DNA of 64,000 nucleotides from Aquirufa ecclesiirivi (GTDB taxonomy: Bacteria; Bacteroidota; Bacteroidia; Cytophagales; Spirosomataceae), in NCBI RefSeq assembly GCF_011250515.1, contig NZ_JAANOP010000001.1, positions 62,001 through 126,000 on the forward strand, read 5' to 3'. The position numbers were made by a program, and so were the translations under genes. Under the pieces are notes generated by a model that saw nothing but the letters and a program-made list of their open reading frames with translations, had not been told where the DNA came from and did no database searches. Each line of letters begins with the position of its first letter. Positions within the stretch are counted from its first letter, which is position 1. Below are positions 63,835 to 64,000 of the stretch, piece after piece.

Positions 63835-64000
63835 TTAATATCCTGGATTCTGTTTCAAATAACCCGTTAAGTTAGATGCTCCATCGATCGCAGTTTGAGG
63901 GATAGGGAATAAACGCATGTTTTTATCCGTGCTACTTTTCTCTGTCCATGAATCCTCGTACTTTCCAAAACGAATTAAGTCTGTTCTACGTTGATTCTCC
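63835..64000 (-). CDS. RagB/SusD-family nutrient-uptake lipoprotein, C-terminal end
   Basis: The last 54 codons are in the window; the gene continues to the right. The end reads ENQRRTDLIRFGKYEDSW, then MRLFPIPQTAID and GYLKQNPGY, the standard SusD C-terminus (R.DLIRFG..., FPIP..., QNPGY). SusD proteins bind glycans on the cell surface next to a SusC TonB-dependent transporter, which should lie further right. Confidence 0.92.
   Translation of the reverse strand, partial: ENQRRTDLIRFGKYEDSWTEKSSTDKNMRLFPIPQTAIDGASNLTGYLKQNPGY

Overview
The window is a chromosomal segment of a member of the Bacteroidota, most likely of the order Cytophagales. The evidence is AT-rich DNA without Shine-Dalgarno sites, Bacteroidota-type promoters (TTG, about 19 nt, TAnnTTTG) ahead of many genes, a gldE gene in a mutY-ssb-gldE cluster, a SusD C-terminus at the right edge, the Bacteroidota-type HU protein and 29-residue AURKAIP1/COX24-like protein, and many RRxFLK (Tat-type) signal peptides. 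A freshwater Spirosomaceae or Cytophagaceae relative is my guess from protein style only.

Layout. 0-18 kb holds housekeeping and envelope genes: a UvrD/PcrA helicase, two paralogous secreted beta-propeller proteins, gldE, ssb, mutY, HU, TPR proteins, RNase G, a PiT phosphate transporter, a DUF2490 protein, rsmG, two glycosyltransferase-type genes and a Tat-exported TIM-barrel sugar isomerase/epimerase. 18.0-20.6 kb is the only clearly accessory stretch. It is a decaying toxin-antitoxin island with a TacA antitoxin and nonsense-mutated GNAT toxin, an intact MazEF pair, an orphan HigA-type antitoxin behind a toxin stub, and a second mazF copy reduced to its 3' half. 20.6-40 kb carries a LytTR protein, an aldo/keto reductase, a rhodanese-thioredoxin fusion, enolase and DivIC, a sugar O-acyltransferase, phosphoglycerate mutase, a GH109-type oxidoreductase, a DEAD-box helicase, a TVP38 protein, the second half of histidine biosynthesis (hisH, hisA, hisF, hisIE), glycerate kinase, a methionine aminotransferase, nagA and ggt. 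40-47 kb is a tetR-tolC-adaptor-RND efflux operon. 47-64 kb carries a cupin, a Gfo/Idh/MocA protein, rpsA, galM, mazG, two tandem GH16 laminarinase-like lipoproteins, uvrB, pdhA, recF, a glycosyltransferase, a GMC oxidoreductase with its gluconate-dehydrogenase-type small subunit, and the end of a susD gene.

Together the genes suggest an aerobic polysaccharide degrader: GH16 enzymes, GH109, SusD, GalM, NagA and periplasmic sugar oxidation feed glycolysis (Eno, GpmI, PdhA). The non-genic signals of most interest are a dispersed 33-bp palindrome (five close copies and one variant with the same 15-3-15 design), one copy of which encodes the end and stop codon of MazG, and a shared 14-bp operator-like palindrome (TTTGTA-NN-TACAAA) in front of two unrelated toxin-antitoxin operons. 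I did not find CRISPR arrays, tRNA or rRNA genes, prophage or insertion sequences. All calls come from reading the sequence; no database search was run.
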